DNA from: Petrolisthes cinctipes
Taxonomy: Eukaryota; Arthropoda; Malacostraca; Decapoda; Porcellanidae
NCBI GenBank assembly: GCA_033782935.1
Contig: JAWQEG010000003.1
Span: 248,001-312,000 of the forward strand
Length of the DNA stretch: 64,000 bases
Direction of reading: 5' to 3'
This document shows, piece after piece, positions 11,907 through 22,689 of this stretch. The translations under genes and the position numbers were made by a program. Position 1 is the stretch's first letter, and the number at the start of each line of letters is the position of its first letter. The notes below the pieces were generated by a model. It saw only the letters and a list, made by a program, of their open reading frames with translations. It searched no databases and had not been told where the DNA came from.

Positions 11907-12024
11907 GTGAATACCTTACTTCTTGTGTCATGTTACTTAGGGGATACGGGGTAGAGGGTCTCTCTGTTACTCCCGGGTACTTATTCCCGGGTTCGCTCGG
12001 TTTTTCCTTGTTTACCCCTTACAG
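11907..12024 (+). other. Putative spliceosomal intron in DIRS gag (phase 2)
   Basis: Donor agc|GTGAAT, acceptor ccccttacAG, 118 bp, pyrimidine-rich 3' end. Removing it joins SGIQLA to DTLSSMATV in one frame, while reading through meets a TGA immediately after the donor. Confidence 0.65.
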
Positions 12025-12285
12025 TGACACCCTCTCTTCCATGGCCACCGTGATGGAGGGCGTGGCGGCGATGGCAACCCACAACATGCGGGAGGAGGCG
12101 AAGGTTTTCGCCGAGGCGAGACTGGCAGCCCGCCAGGTGGCGGCTAAATCTGCGCCGGAGATGGCACAGAGGGGAGTGGTGCGAGCTTCCCCACTTTCCC
12201 CTGCCCTCTTTGATCAACCGGCGACAGACGCAATCTTCTCCTCGCTCCCAGCGGTAATCAACTTACCAAAACCCTCTACCTCCAA

Positions 12286-12391
12286 GTAAGTACCTCTCGT
12301 TGTTCTACTTACCTGAGTTATTTTCACGGGAGGTGAAATTGAAGGAATATTCGGTTCTACTTTGGTTCCTAATCAATCTGTTTGTCCGTAG
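12286..12391 (+). other. Putative spliceosomal intron in DIRS gag (phase 2)
   Basis: Donor tccaa|GTAAGT, acceptor tttgtccgtAG, 106 bp. Reading through meets TAA one codon after the donor. Splicing joins NLPKPSTSK to PRAPQPSRPAYQP in frame. Confidence 0.72.
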
Positions 12392-12609
12392 GCCACGTGC
12401 TCCACAGCCATCCAGACCAGCATACCAGCCCCGAAGGCCCTCCCAGCCTTCCAGACTGCCGAGGCCCTCGTACCCCACTCCCCCGAAGGCGCACAACAGG
12501 CCCTCCCAGAGGGGCCAGCAGCCTTTTCGAGGGAGGGGACAGGGCTCCAAGCCCTACAGCAAGCCCAAGTCCTCCTTCAGCCACCCCTCCCAGAAGGACC
12601 GCTCCACTT

Positions 12610-14640
12610 GAGGGTCCCACTCTGGGCTGCCTCACAGGGTGGTCAGCAGCCTGGCCCTCCCACGGCTGGGCAGCAAGGATAATTCGCCAGGGCCTGTCAT
12701 GGCCCTGGATAACTGTTCCGGTGAGTAACTGTTAACTCTCCTAATCTGACATATGACTTATGCCTAATCCCGTCCTTGGGTTCCCGTTAGGTCAAAATCA
12801 GAGTTTCCCTTGCGGTCAAAATCTCTGCCTCTCCCGTCATTTACCCTCCAACCATCCCCGGGTCCCTGGGGCCCCGGGGGCTAGCATTAACTGTACTCTC
12901 ACTGACACCTGTCTTTTCCCGTTACAGCCACTACGTCTACCTCCTGCCTCAACCAAAGTGTCACTTTCGGTCGTCCCGCATGTGTTAGAAATGCGGGAAA
13001 AAGGGGTAGTGGAGCAGGCGACGGGAAGGGTCTTTCTTTCTCGTTTATTCACGGTCCCCAAAAAGGACCAGGGAAAAACGAGATTGGTGATGGACCTGAG
13101 CAAACTAAACAAATTTGTGAAAACCTTACGTTTCAAGATGGTTTCGGTTGCTCAGGTCCGCACAGTTCTAAGGAAGGGAGACTGGTTAGCATCCCTGGAT
13201 CTCAAGGATGCGTACTGGCACGTCCCGATCCACCCCAGGTTTCGCCGTTTTCTGGCCTTCCAGGTGGGGACCGAGACGTTCCAGTTTACCAGGCTCCCTT
13301 TCGGTCTTTCTTTAGCTCCTCGAGTCTTCACAAAGATCGTGAGGGTGGTGGCATCCCATCTGGCAGAGGCGGGTGTCCCCACCCTCATGTACCTGGACGA
13401 TTGGTTGCTTCACGCCCCTTCCAAGGAGCAGGTAGCAAACAACGTCCGGGTAGCGAGGGGAGTGCTAGAGGAAATGGGGTTCCTGTTGAACATCCCCAAG
13501 TCCTCTCTCACTCCCACTCGCAAACTGTGTTGGCTAGGAATAGAGTGGGACTCTCTTTCGGCCACCCTCTCTCTCGCTCCAGACAACGCCCGCCGGACCC
13601 TCCGCCACGTCCGCCAGGCGCATTTTTCCCGTACTTTCTGTCGCCGCCAGTGGGAATCATTGCTCGGGTCCCTAAATTTCGCGGCCCCTGCAATGCCCCT
13701 GGGACGACTGAAACAAAGGAGGCTAACGCGGGAGGTAAACCTCCACCTTTCCCCCGCACACAGGGACCTTCCCAGGCAAGTGTCCCCCTCTCTCCACCGC
13801 CTCCTTCGCCCCTGGCTACGTCCCGGTGCCCTGCGTCAGCGGGTCCCCTGGGTGTTCCCTCCCCCGGGGATCACGGTGGCGACAGACGCATCGGACGTAG
13901 GCTGGGGGTACCAGTCTTGCCTGGGACATCAGCATTGCGGGGGATGGAAGGAAGGGGAGAGGCTACTACACATCAACCCCCGGGAGTTGATGGTAGAGAA
14001 GGAATGGCTCAACAGACACCCTCAGTTTGCCAGGATAGGCGTCCGCTTCGATATGGACAACGTTGCGGCCGTGCAGTGCCTGCAGAAACAGGGCACCGCA
14101 CGGTCGGAAATTCTCCTGTCCCTGTCAGAACAGATTTTTGCAATAGCGGCCAAGAGGTGCATTCACCTCTCGGCCCGCTACATGCCAGGGCGGGAGAACG
14201 ATTGGGCGGACGCCCTATCCAGGTTCAAGGGGACGTCAGTCGAGTGGCAACTGCGTCCCCTTGTGTTCGAGTCTCTCTGCCTTCGCTATGGGACACCGGA
14301 GGTGGACCTATTCGCCTCCCCATCCACGGCACTACTTCCTCTGTTCCTGACATTCTCGTCCAGAACAGAAGCGGGAGGCCCGGACGCCTTCACAGAGGAC
14401 TGGAACAGGTGGGGGCATCTCTACCTCTTCCCACCCCCAGCTACGTCGTCCTCCTGAAGGCGATCCTCAAGCTGCGCACATTCAGGGGGAGGGTACTCCT
14501 CATAGCCCCCCTCTGGCCAGCACAGCCGTGGTTCGGAGAATTGTCCCGGTGGTGCCCTCATCCCCTTCAGTTGGGATCGGCGTGCCTCTCCAGCACCCTG
14601 TCTGCACCACTCCAAGCGTCACTGAAACTACACGCTTGGA
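12610..14640 (+). pseudogene. DIRS reverse transcriptase, RNase H and methyltransferase-like region
   Basis: The first exon overlaps the gag end and carries GPTLGCLTGW...GLSWPW (12610-12720), as in DIRS RT N-termini. After the intron, 12928-14457 is one open frame. It holds RT motifs including LDLKDAYWHVPI (about 13195-13230), the catalytic YLDDWLLH (about 13390-13413) and LGIEWDS. RNase H follows with ATDASDVGWGY (13878), ELMVEKEW and FDMDNVAAV, then ARYMPGRENDWADALSR. A PEVDLFAS...DAFTEDW segment (about 14299-14405) corresponds to the methyltransferase-like domain of DIRS. The frame stops at 14457, and its continuation (IAPLWPAQPWF) lies in another frame to about 14640. Confidence 0.9.
12721..12927 (+). 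other. Putative spliceosomal intron in DIRS RT (phase 0)
   Basis: Donor ccg|GTGAGT, acceptor ttttcccgttacAG, 207 bp. Without splicing the upstream exon ends at TAA 15 bases downstream. Splicing joins WITVP to PLRLPPAST in phase 0, directly into the RT frame. Confidence 0.72.
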
Positions 14641-15540
14641 GTTTCTATGGGGAGTCCTCAGCAAAAGGTTCACTAAGGAGACAGTGGACAAGATGTTGAG
14701 GGCTCATCGTCAGTCATCGGTGCGACAGTACGAATCGTGCTGGAAAAGATTCCAGGACTTCTTGCGAAGACACCCCTCCATGGTCATCTCGGAGGACACG
14801 GTCCTGGAATTCCTCACGTGGCTCGCCGATTCCACCAACAGGGCCCCGGCGACGATTCTTGCGCATCACGCAGCCCTGTCTGATCCCCTCCTCCTGGGTT
14901 TTAACATTAAGGTTTCGGAGAGGCCTCTCTCTCTCCTGAGGATGGGGATTCGGGCGGGGACCGCACCTCACCGGGCCCAGACGCCCTCCTGGTCCCTTCA
15001 CCGCGTCCTTTCCTACCTGACCTTCGAGGGGGTCCCTCTGGAGGTTTGTCACCTCCTCCAGAAAGCTCTCTTCCTGCTCGCCTTAGCTACAGGGTACAAG
15101 GCATCCCAGTTGGCAGCCCTGACCCGTCACACAGCCTTTTCTTCCGTAAGCCCTAACCTTACTTCCTTAACTATCTCCCCCTCTCCTGCGTTTCTAGCTA
15201 AGAACGAGCAGGCTGACGACAGGATTGGCCCTCTCGCAATACCCTCGTTCCTTTTCAGCATACGTGGAGGCGACGAGAGGGGCTTCTCCGGACCACCTCT
15301 TCTACAACTCTAGGTCCGGTAACCCTCTCTTCCCTCGGTCAATCGCTCGCCTTCTCTGCCGAGTGATAGAGAACGGGGATCCCGGACACGCCCCGAGGGC
15401 TCACAGCGTTAGGGGCGTGGCCGCCTCCCTCGCCTTCCTCAGGACTCACTCGGTGTAGAGGGTTAGGGATTTGGGGGGTTGGACTTCCACTTCCTCCTTC
15501 AGGACGAGGTATCTGTTCCACTCGCTCTCCCCTACCCCCT
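14640..15540 (+). pseudogene. DIRS tyrosine recombinase
   Basis: The frame from about 14640 gives an N-terminal SAM-like region (HRQSSVRQYESCWKRFQDFL) and the catalytic-domain start FLLALATGYKASQLAALTR (about 15069-15125), which carries the first-arginine region. It shifts frame near 15220-15250 and continues with HLFYNSRSG, then HSVRGVAASLAF (HxxR, about 15401). A TAG at 15456-15458 interrupts it. Beyond the stop the same frame still reads a conserved-position Trp (15480) and the presumptive nucleophile Tyr (15510, RTRYLF). In DIRS this enzyme integrates the circular copy. The copy is inactive as it stands, with one frameshift and one nonsense codon. Confidence 0.88.
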
Positions 15541-16215
15541 GTGTGGCTATGGGTACTCCACCCTCCATTCCCCAGGGTCCCCGCGGGAGACACATGGGGG
15601 GGAGGGGCCCCCCGAAGAGAAAAGGTCGGGCGACTTAAGTCCCGTCACTATCATCCCATACTTCATCCCCATCTTGTACAGCTTCATGCTCATCCCCATG
15701 TCTATCATACGTGTACATATGGTGCGGACAAAATAAATTACATTGTTACGGAATTCTTGTGTATTCATTCTCCAAACAATTACTTTACTATGATGAGTGA
15801 CAGGATATTTTATTAAACACAGGATGACTGCATCCTGGTGTCCTCCTTCATCCCCTCGGGATCGCATTACCTGAGCGGGGGCCATAGCCCTAGCTCAGAG
15901 GACTTGAATAAAGGGGGGGGGGGTCTAGGAGAGGAGGGGAGGGGTGACCATGCACCCCCCCCTCCCTCCTCTCCTAGACCCGACCCCTCGAGTCTGCCTA
16001 TAAAGACTTTATGTGTAACAATTCTGGTCTATAACAGAATGGTCTACGGGTAATATGGGATAAGCTACTACACCCCCACCACGGCTACTCACCTAGCCAG
16101 TGTTGGGAGTTGCTTTAGCTTCAACCTCACCCTGCTCGGTTACCTTTCCTGCTCTCCGCTCTCAACCGCTCTTAACTAGCACGTGATTGCCTTCACCTCA
16201 CCTCCCACCTACCGC
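15541..16215 (+). other. DIRS 3' non-coding region
   Basis: Follows the recombinase. It includes a 9-10 base G run (15912) and a C run (15955) in inverted arrangement (tctaggagagg/cctctcctaga), a potential hairpin. No coding signal. Confidence 0.5.
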
Positions 16216-16330
16216 ATCGCATGCATAGCAATCCAGCTGTGCTGGTTTCACTATACCAATAATAGTGCATTTGTCGCGGCTTCTAGCCACTTAAATTGTA
16301 TTTATTGGTTGTGAAACCAGCACAGCTTTG
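16216..16330 (+). repeat. Internal complementary region of the DIRS element
   Basis: The left half (about 16226-16262) is the reverse complement of the element's left end, including the flanking tattggtatag. The right half (about 16300-16332) carries ggttgtgaaaccagcacagct, the reverse complement of the right end. DIRS elements use such a region as template to complete their termini. Confidence 0.85.
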
Positions 16331-16384
16331 ACTGACCCACCCACCTCCCGATGCGGCAGGCATTCACTTCTTCCTTTCTCATTG

Positions 16385-16596
16385 GAGTGACCGATTGCCT
16401 GAGAGCGCGGAGCGGGGCTAATACCTCACCACTCCACCACCAGGTGGCTCCACTATCAGTACAGCGCCAGATTTGAATTTTTATTTACTTCTGATGATCG
16501 TCACGGAATAGACCCTTCCAACCCAGATTATGCCTATACGGGGCCTGGGCTTGAGAAGGGGCGTATTCTATAGCAATCCAGCTGTGCTGGTTTCAC
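16385..16596 (-). repeat. Right inverted terminal repeat of the DIRS element
   Basis: Inverted partner of 9527-9738, 211 of 212 positions identical. It ends ctggtttcac, followed by aacca, which is also represented in the internal complementary region. Confidence 0.95.
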
Positions 16597-16779
16597 AACC
16601 ATATATGCCTACATATATATATATTGGTGTAACCAGGGAGTATATTCTCTTTCAAACAAACGAGGTTGAAGGAAATGGCTTGTTCTGCATTAATGAGTTT
16701 ATTATTTATATTTTCAATATTTCTTACAGTTTTTCTTAAGTCTTCACTTAGATGGTGGATAAGTGAGGCAAAAGTTGAG

Positions 16780-18770
16780 TTGTTGGGGGAGGTCGACGTT
16801 TCGTCCAGTACATCGAACATCTTCAGGAGGAAGTGGCGATTCTGAGTGGGTGAGGGGTATTTATCTGTTTTCCGTATGTGGGGTGGGCGGGGCCACCATA
16901 TCAGAGGCCTAGTGATTGGTGGATGGGGGGTAGCTTCTGATTCTGGCGCTACGTCTGAGTTGTTGGTTGGTTATAGTGGTGGTGGGTAAGATGTTAGATA
17001 CTTGTGGTGGGTCAGTAGGTGCTGGAGGTGTGGTGGGTATCTTGACGCTGTTGGTAATGTGTCGTTTTCTGGAGGGCAGTATTTGGAGGTCTTGTGTCTG
17101 GTTGTTTATAGAGGGTTGTAGGGTTTCTATGTAGATCGCTTCTAGGTAGGAGAGTCTTCTGCTGTCTGTTTCTTTATCTAGTATGGTGGTATTATTTACT
17201 AGTTTGTCTCGTGTCACAGCTTGGTTGTCGTGGGTACGGTAGTGGTCTTTTATAGAAACCTGACTGGAGGTGCATGGTGAGCCGACGAGACAGTGATGTT
17301 TGTGTTTTACCAACATAGTGGTGAGGCTCACAGTCCACACTGTTACAGGTGTGTTGGTAAATCACGTGGTCACTGTTCATCGGTCTCTTGGAGGTAGTAG
17401 GTCGGTTGTGTAGGGTGAGGTTCGAGGTTTTTGGAGACTTGTAGTAAATTACTAGTTTGATCTCGCTGTCTGGGTCGGTGGGGTGAACATTCTTCTTTAT
17501 TATGTCTCTTAGTATGGTCTCGTCAGTCTTGTAGTCGGTGGACATGTAGTTGCGGTAGTAAAGTTTGATATCACTGTTGGGTTTGGTTGGGGGATTCACC
17601 TCGTACCATTTTTCTAGCTGGAGTTTGATGGTGTTGGAGACGTCCGTGTTGGAATATCCATTGTTTACCAGGACTTGGGTGAGACGGTCTAGTTCCTGGT
17701 GTGTGTCTCTCCAGCTGGTGCAGTGGGGGAGAGCCCTCCTGACGTAGGATGAGATGGTGGATTGGAGGTATCTCTTGGGGCATTCACTGTCACCATTTAG
17801 ACACCGTCCGTTGTTGGTGGACTTTGTGTACACTGTGGTTTGGAAGTCTGAGTTGTGGTGGGCAACCAAGAGGTCCAGGAAGGGTAGTTTGCCATCCGTT
17901 GATTTTTCGTAGGTGAAGTTCAGACCAGACGAGGAGATAAACCGTTGTTGTAGTAGTAGTAGCTCGTCTAGGTCCTTCACTTGAACAAAAATGTCATCAA
18001 CATACCGACAGTATATCGATGGGCGATTATATTTGAGAAGGTCCTCTTCAACGGTACCCATAAAGAAGTTAGCGAATAGGACCCCCAGGGGGCTACCCAT
18101 CGCTATACCGTCAATCTGCTGATACATGTTGCCACGGGGGCAAATAAATGGAGCTTCCTTGGTGCAGAGTTCAAGTAGAGTCCTGAGGCAGGTCTTGGGG
18201 ATGTCCAGTCGTGGGAGGTCTGGGTGTTCGTAAACCCGGTGGAGGATGATGTCTATAGTTTTATCCACTGGTACATTAGTGAACAAACTCTCAACATCCA
18301 GGGAGGCGATGATATGATTGTCTACTTTAGGAGAATCGCGGAGAATTTGTAGAAAATCTGTGGCTGAATTGAGGCTGTACTTGCTGGGCACGTAATGTGA
18401 AAGTAAGTTGTTCAGAGATTTGGCCAGTTGGTATGTTGCAGTCGGGATCTGGGAGATGATAGGCCTGAGGGAGTTCCCATGTTTGTGGGTTTTCACTGTC
18501 CCATAGGCGTAACCAGGTGCAAATTCCCCAATGAGTTTCTTCAAGTGGATCCCTCCAGCCTTAGCGTTGATGGTAGAAATGGTGGTGTTGGCCCTTCGCT
18601 TGATGTCGTTGGTGGGGTTGCGCGAGATTCTTGTGAATATGCTGGTGTCACTTAGAATGTTGTCTGTTTTCTGTAGGTATTCCTCTCTCTCATGGACAAC
18701 TAAAGAGGAGGCCTTATCTGCCCGTCGAATGATGATGTCTCATTCTGCCTTGAAATGTGAAAGGCTTCCC
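16780..18770 (-). pseudogene. Penelope-like element: RT and GIY-YIG endonuclease
   Basis: On the minus strand one long frame (18760 down to about 17192) gives IIRRADKASSLVV, then APGYAYGTVKTHK, SLDVESLFTNVPV (motif A), GIAMGSPLG, YVDDIF (catalytic YxDD) and PFLDLLV, in the usual Penelope RT order. It ends with a GIY-YIG-like HHYVGKTQTSLSRRLTMH segment near 17270-17330. One frameshift moves the C-terminus to the frame 16909-17340. A TGA lies just before RRADK. The 3' non-coding end (about 16780-16850) has ctgaagatg and gacgaaacgtcg motifs common at Penelope ends. The 5' part is lost at 18770, where an opposite-strand copy begins. Length and frame are close to intact for RT. Confidence 0.9.
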
Positions 18771-20108
18771 TAGTTGATGTTAAATCTCTATTTACCAAAG
18801 TTCCTGTTGACGACCTTTTGGATTATCTTGATGAAATACTTGATAACATCCCTCTCCCTATCACCAAAAATGCTATCTTAAAATTGATTAAGCTATGCAT
18901 TAAAGACTGCAAATTTGTTTTTCAAGATGAATATTTTGAGCAGAAATTCGGTATGGCAATGGGCAATCCACTCTCCCCAGTTTTGAGTAATTTGTACATG
19001 GAGTTTTTTTAGAAGAAACTGCTTAATAACATTTTACCCCGTAATGCTGTATGGTACAGGTACGTAGATGACGTACTTTGCCTCTGGCCATGTACTGAAA
19101 ATCTAGATAACTTTCTGCCATTGCTTAACAACTTAGCCCCTTCCATTAATTTTACCATTGAAATTGAGGAGGATGGAAAATTGCCATTTTTGGACTGCCT
19201 GATTCACAGGGTAGGCAACAGCTTTAAGTTTAGCATTTACAGGAAACCAACCAATGTTTTGTCATATATTCATTATTACTCTGCACACCACGATAAAGTC
19301 AAACTGTCTGTTTTCTCTTCCATGTACTTACGTGCTCTACGTGTATGTAGTCCTGAATTCATGGATGAGGAATTTGGATTTATCTCTGACATTGGAGCAA
19401 AATTAAAATACCCCAAACCATTTTTGGATAAAGCCTTAAAATTGGCAAGAACATAATTTTATAGGGTTGAACCTCCCCTACCCCGTGACAATAAAAACTT
19501 ACTGATATTACCCTACAGTCATAAATTTGCCCAAATCCCTCATCTTCTAAGAACATGGAATGTTAATGTTGCCTTTTGCAATGATAACACAGTCAAGAAA
19601 ATGTTGATCAAAAATTCACCCAATTCCTCATGTGGGTGTATCTACAAAGTACCTTGTAAAGAATGTAATATGTTCTATATAGGCCAAACTGGAAAAGACC
19701 TTTCAACCAGGGTCAAACAGCATCAATATAGTGTTAGGACCGGACAAGAATCAAAATTTAATGCTTTATTTATTCATATGAGAGACAATAATCATTGTAT
19801 TGACTGGGATAATGCTTCGTCAATCATGTCTTGTAATTCATCCGTAAATAGAGTCAAGTTTGATTAAACACACAGAAAATATTAATATGAATTTAAACAA
19901 TGGTATGTACAAGTTGGATAGTTTCATCATAGACAAGATTGTTAATAAGATAAGTCCAACAGCTATTCCTTAATGACTGAGGATAATCTTAGGTTTAGAG
20001 GTCATGTCAGGTAAATCCTTGTAGCACCATATGGGTGTATATTGCTTTGAACTCGCAGTGGCAACACCTTCAGGTTACCAGTTAGTTATTAAGTGTATCG
20101 GTATATAA

Positions 20109-20429
<321 letters not shown>

Positions 20430-20434
20430 TGCAG

Positions 20435-20510
20435 TGCCTGGATTTCTCGGGAAGAAGAAAGAAAGTTATAACCATATATTCACCCTGAGAGACCTGCACT
20501 CTGCTCTCTC
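20435..20510 (+). repeat. I-type LINE fragment
   Basis: From gcagtgcctggatttctcggg to gacctgcactctgct it matches the reverse complement of 9265-9345, the 5' end of the I-type LINE copy. Both fragments are next to (TA)n arrays. Confidence 0.75.
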
Positions 20511-20593
20511 TCTCTGCCTCACGAACTAACATTTCTTGTATTGTTTGCGTATATATTATACTGATAACAAATAATAACAAAGAACATTTGTAA

Positions 20594-21827
20594 AGCCAAG
20601 TTTACACATACATGAATAAGCACCCGAAGCTGTCATGAAGAAGCGAAATGTCAATAATCGAGGACCTGGGAGCCGAATTTAAAATTTCTATCTGTTGGTA
20701 TTACCCTCAGCGGGTGGTACTGCGGTGGATCTGAGGTGTATCATGCATGTTCCGGGGAAGTCCCTGGATTCATTGGCGGTACTGGGATATACATTTGAAT
20801 AAACATTTGAATATGTTAAACTTATCCCTATAAACAACTAGATAGAGCCTTCCCTAACAATTTAATGTTTCTGATAATAATTGTATGCGAATTGCATGTG
20901 AAAGGGAGGTGGCCACGTAGTTAGTGTACTGGACTCGTAATTAATCTAACATTCGGGAGATCGAATCCTCTCAGGTGAGTGTCTGAGTTTCCGGCACTAA
21001 CCATAAGGCCACCGAACGTCGTAAAACACCCTCGCTGGTACTATAACAGCTGCAGTATTTGGGTATTGCCGTCACTTCCTTCCCGCTGCGGCTGGGTACC
21101 AGTTCTGTATTCGCGTAGTGTGTGTGTGTGTGTGAGACAGTAGCAGTTGACCTGGGCCACGATAACGGGCTTGATGAAGTCTATGTCCAGTGTCGGAACA
21201 TATAAGAAAAAAAAAGAGAGATTAAGAAACCGCCCACTCTCACATTGTTGCTGAAATATTCGATCGATACACAAAAACACAAGACATATAAAGTAATACA
21301 AGCGCCCGTTTGTGTTCTCCGAACATACGCTCCACAGAAAATGTTAAGAAAACAGGTCCAAACTATCACATTTTACTCTCGATTATCCAATTCCAGAAGA
21401 TGCTTCCAGATCTACCGCAAGGAAACTGGTGGCAAATCTACAACTTTCCTGCAACTTATCCCCGTCCCGCCCCGACATTATACTATGCCGACATTATGGT
21501 GTTGGTATGCCCCAAGATACAACGACGGTTCACCGGCGATACTTCCACGGTCTTTGCACGGTCCCCGAGGGGTCGAGGGTGTATCGCAAATTTTTTTTTT
21601 TTTGCTGGCTGTGCAACACAATAGAAAGGCCGCAGACGAACCGTAGGTGCATCTGTGGTTCCTCTACGACTTTTTTGTATTCAGCATGCACACCAACTGT
21701 GTTTGCTATACGAACTGACGGCAAAACACCCAAATTGCCGCAGAAAGTCCCGAATAAGGACTTCATTAAAACATTTGCTTCTTTGTAGCAGCTTCGGGAG
21801 CTTATTCGCGTATGTGTAAACCTAGCT
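20594..21827. mobile_element. Non-autonomous TIR transposon, PIF/Harbinger-like (TAA target)
   Basis: The ends are inverted repeats of about 55 bp. The left end starts AGCCAAGTTTACACATAC and the right end, reverse complemented, AGCTAGGTTTACACATAC; both continue through gaataagc and cccgaagctg. TAA flanks both sides (20591-20593 and 21828-21830), and a 3-bp TWA duplication is the mark of PIF/Harbinger. The 1.2-kb interior has no long conserved frame. A 15-base T run lies near 21590, and a tRNA-like SINE head sits at 20905-20975. No transposase is recognisable, so it needs one in trans. Confidence 0.78.
20900..20985 (+). repeat. tRNA-derived SINE head
   Basis: tRNA-like sequence with an A-box-like tagttagtgtactgg and a B box gatcgaatcc at about 36 bp spacing. 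The extra bases in the anticodon arm (aattaatc) argue against a functional tRNA. It lies inside the TIR element. Confidence 0.6.
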
Positions 21828-21830
21828 TAA

Positions 21831-22500
21831 CCAACACAATGTTGTGGTCTAACAATGTCATGTTTGTTTTGTAACAAATTTATATAGTTGACCTGTAATT
21901 TAGTACAGCATTATTCCTTACAGTCCCTGCGTTAACTTGCCTCTGTGGAACACCACACAACTCCCAAGCATACACACCTCAATTACCCTCCCCCCTACTA
22001 GTACTGGCTTAAATGTGACAAAGAGATATGGATTCTGAGTATAAATATATATGTAGTTTAACCGGTACATGTTGCTCAGTCACTGCCATCCTTCGCCCTC
22101 GAAGGAATATATATATTTTCCACAAAGGCACCAGGTGTAAGAATCACTCCACTCATTAAGAACAGCGATAGCATTTTATTCCCCATCTGCAATTTGAAGA
22201 CATATGTCCATCATTTGGTTTTGTTAGCAGACCGAAGATTTTGTCTGTATGTATATATTATTCTGGATGTTGAAGTATGATCTATTTCTTGTGATTTGTC
22301 TGTATTTGTGCTATGTGTACTATATATATGAACCTTTGTACAACTTTCTATAAGCTCATTTTCTTCCATCTGCGTGTTTACTTCTTTTACCATTATTTTA
22401 TTATCATGGGGTAATCCTGTAATCACATTAGAATCAACCTTTCTGGGGCTTTTATTCTGAATGTATCCCCTATAGTGTGTACAATGTAGATAACCATATA
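21831..22500. other. Stretch without recognisable genes
   Basis: AT-rich. A minus-strand frame at 22211-22426 has no recognisable motif. It may be degraded downstream sequence of the Gypsy fragment at 22690-24418, but I cannot show that. Confidence 0.5.
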
Positions 22501-22507
22501 TTTTAAA

Positions 22508-22665
22508 ATCTATTCATGCATCAAAAACGTAAATAAATGTAATGAAATGTACAGCTGGTTTCCGATATGGCACGCTGCTGTGTGATTGGCTGAATGGCCA
22601 CGAGAAGGAGGAGGCAGGGCTGAAGGTGACTTATAAGTACACATACCACAGAACGGGAAAATGCG
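22508..22665 (-). repeat. Dispersed repeat R1, copy 1
   Basis: Reverse complement of the sequence at 26215-26375: shared cctcctcctcgtggcc..caaccaatcac, agctgtaca and acgtttttgatgcatgaatag. The family is not recognised. Confidence 0.65.
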
Positions 22666-22689
22666 GGCAGGCCCCATAGTTTTACCTTT

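Larger units (their letters stand above)
10545..12611 (+). pseudogene. DIRS gag-like protein gene with putative introns
   Basis: The first exon (10545-11226) encodes Cys/His-spaced residues (DGHLHCS, LACGVCRPW), then a Ser/Arg-rich tract after 11060. One in-frame TAG occurs at 11121-11123. Later exons encode a Pro-rich stretch (11324-11545), PALLLKSLDHQ (11590-11625), a conserved-looking helix region with RLELAHTISTGAATALIRDC (about 11795-11860), DTLSSMATVMEGVAAMATH (12025-12081) and a basic Pro/Arg tail ending at 12611. Two junctions (11907-12024 and 12286-12391) splice in frame. At least one frameshift near 11530-11545 remains. DIRS gag is thought to bind element RNA. The start codon is unclear because the first exon begins at a splice acceptor. 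Confidence 0.75.
9516..16601 (+). mobile_element. DIRS-like tyrosine-recombinase retrotransposon
   Basis: About 7.1 kb. The diagnostic set is complete: inverted terminal repeats (9527-9738 and 16385-16596), an internal complementary region near the right end (16216-16330), a gag with Ser/Arg-rich tract, an RT/RNase H protein with the YLDDW catalytic motif typical of DIRS, a methyltransferase-like segment, and a tyrosine recombinase instead of a DDE integrase. DIRS elements are thought to integrate a circular intermediate by recombination, which is why there is no target duplication to find. The coding regions contain stops, frameshifts and putative introns. DIRS1-like elements are known to be common in decapods. 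Confidence 0.93.

Noticed and set aside
13401..14699. 432-codon frame inside the DIRS RT region
   Set aside because: For most of its length it is a shadow of the RT frame, without motifs; only its end (14450-14640) carries the RT continuation.
15146..15258. Possible intron in the DIRS recombinase (gtaagc...ttttcag)
   Set aside because: The enclosed sequence encodes the expected FLAKNE-type segment and splicing gives the wrong frame; a frameshift is simpler.
20900..20985. Functional tRNA gene
   Set aside because: A and B boxes are present but the anticodon arm is enlarged and acceptor pairing is not seen; a SINE head fits better.
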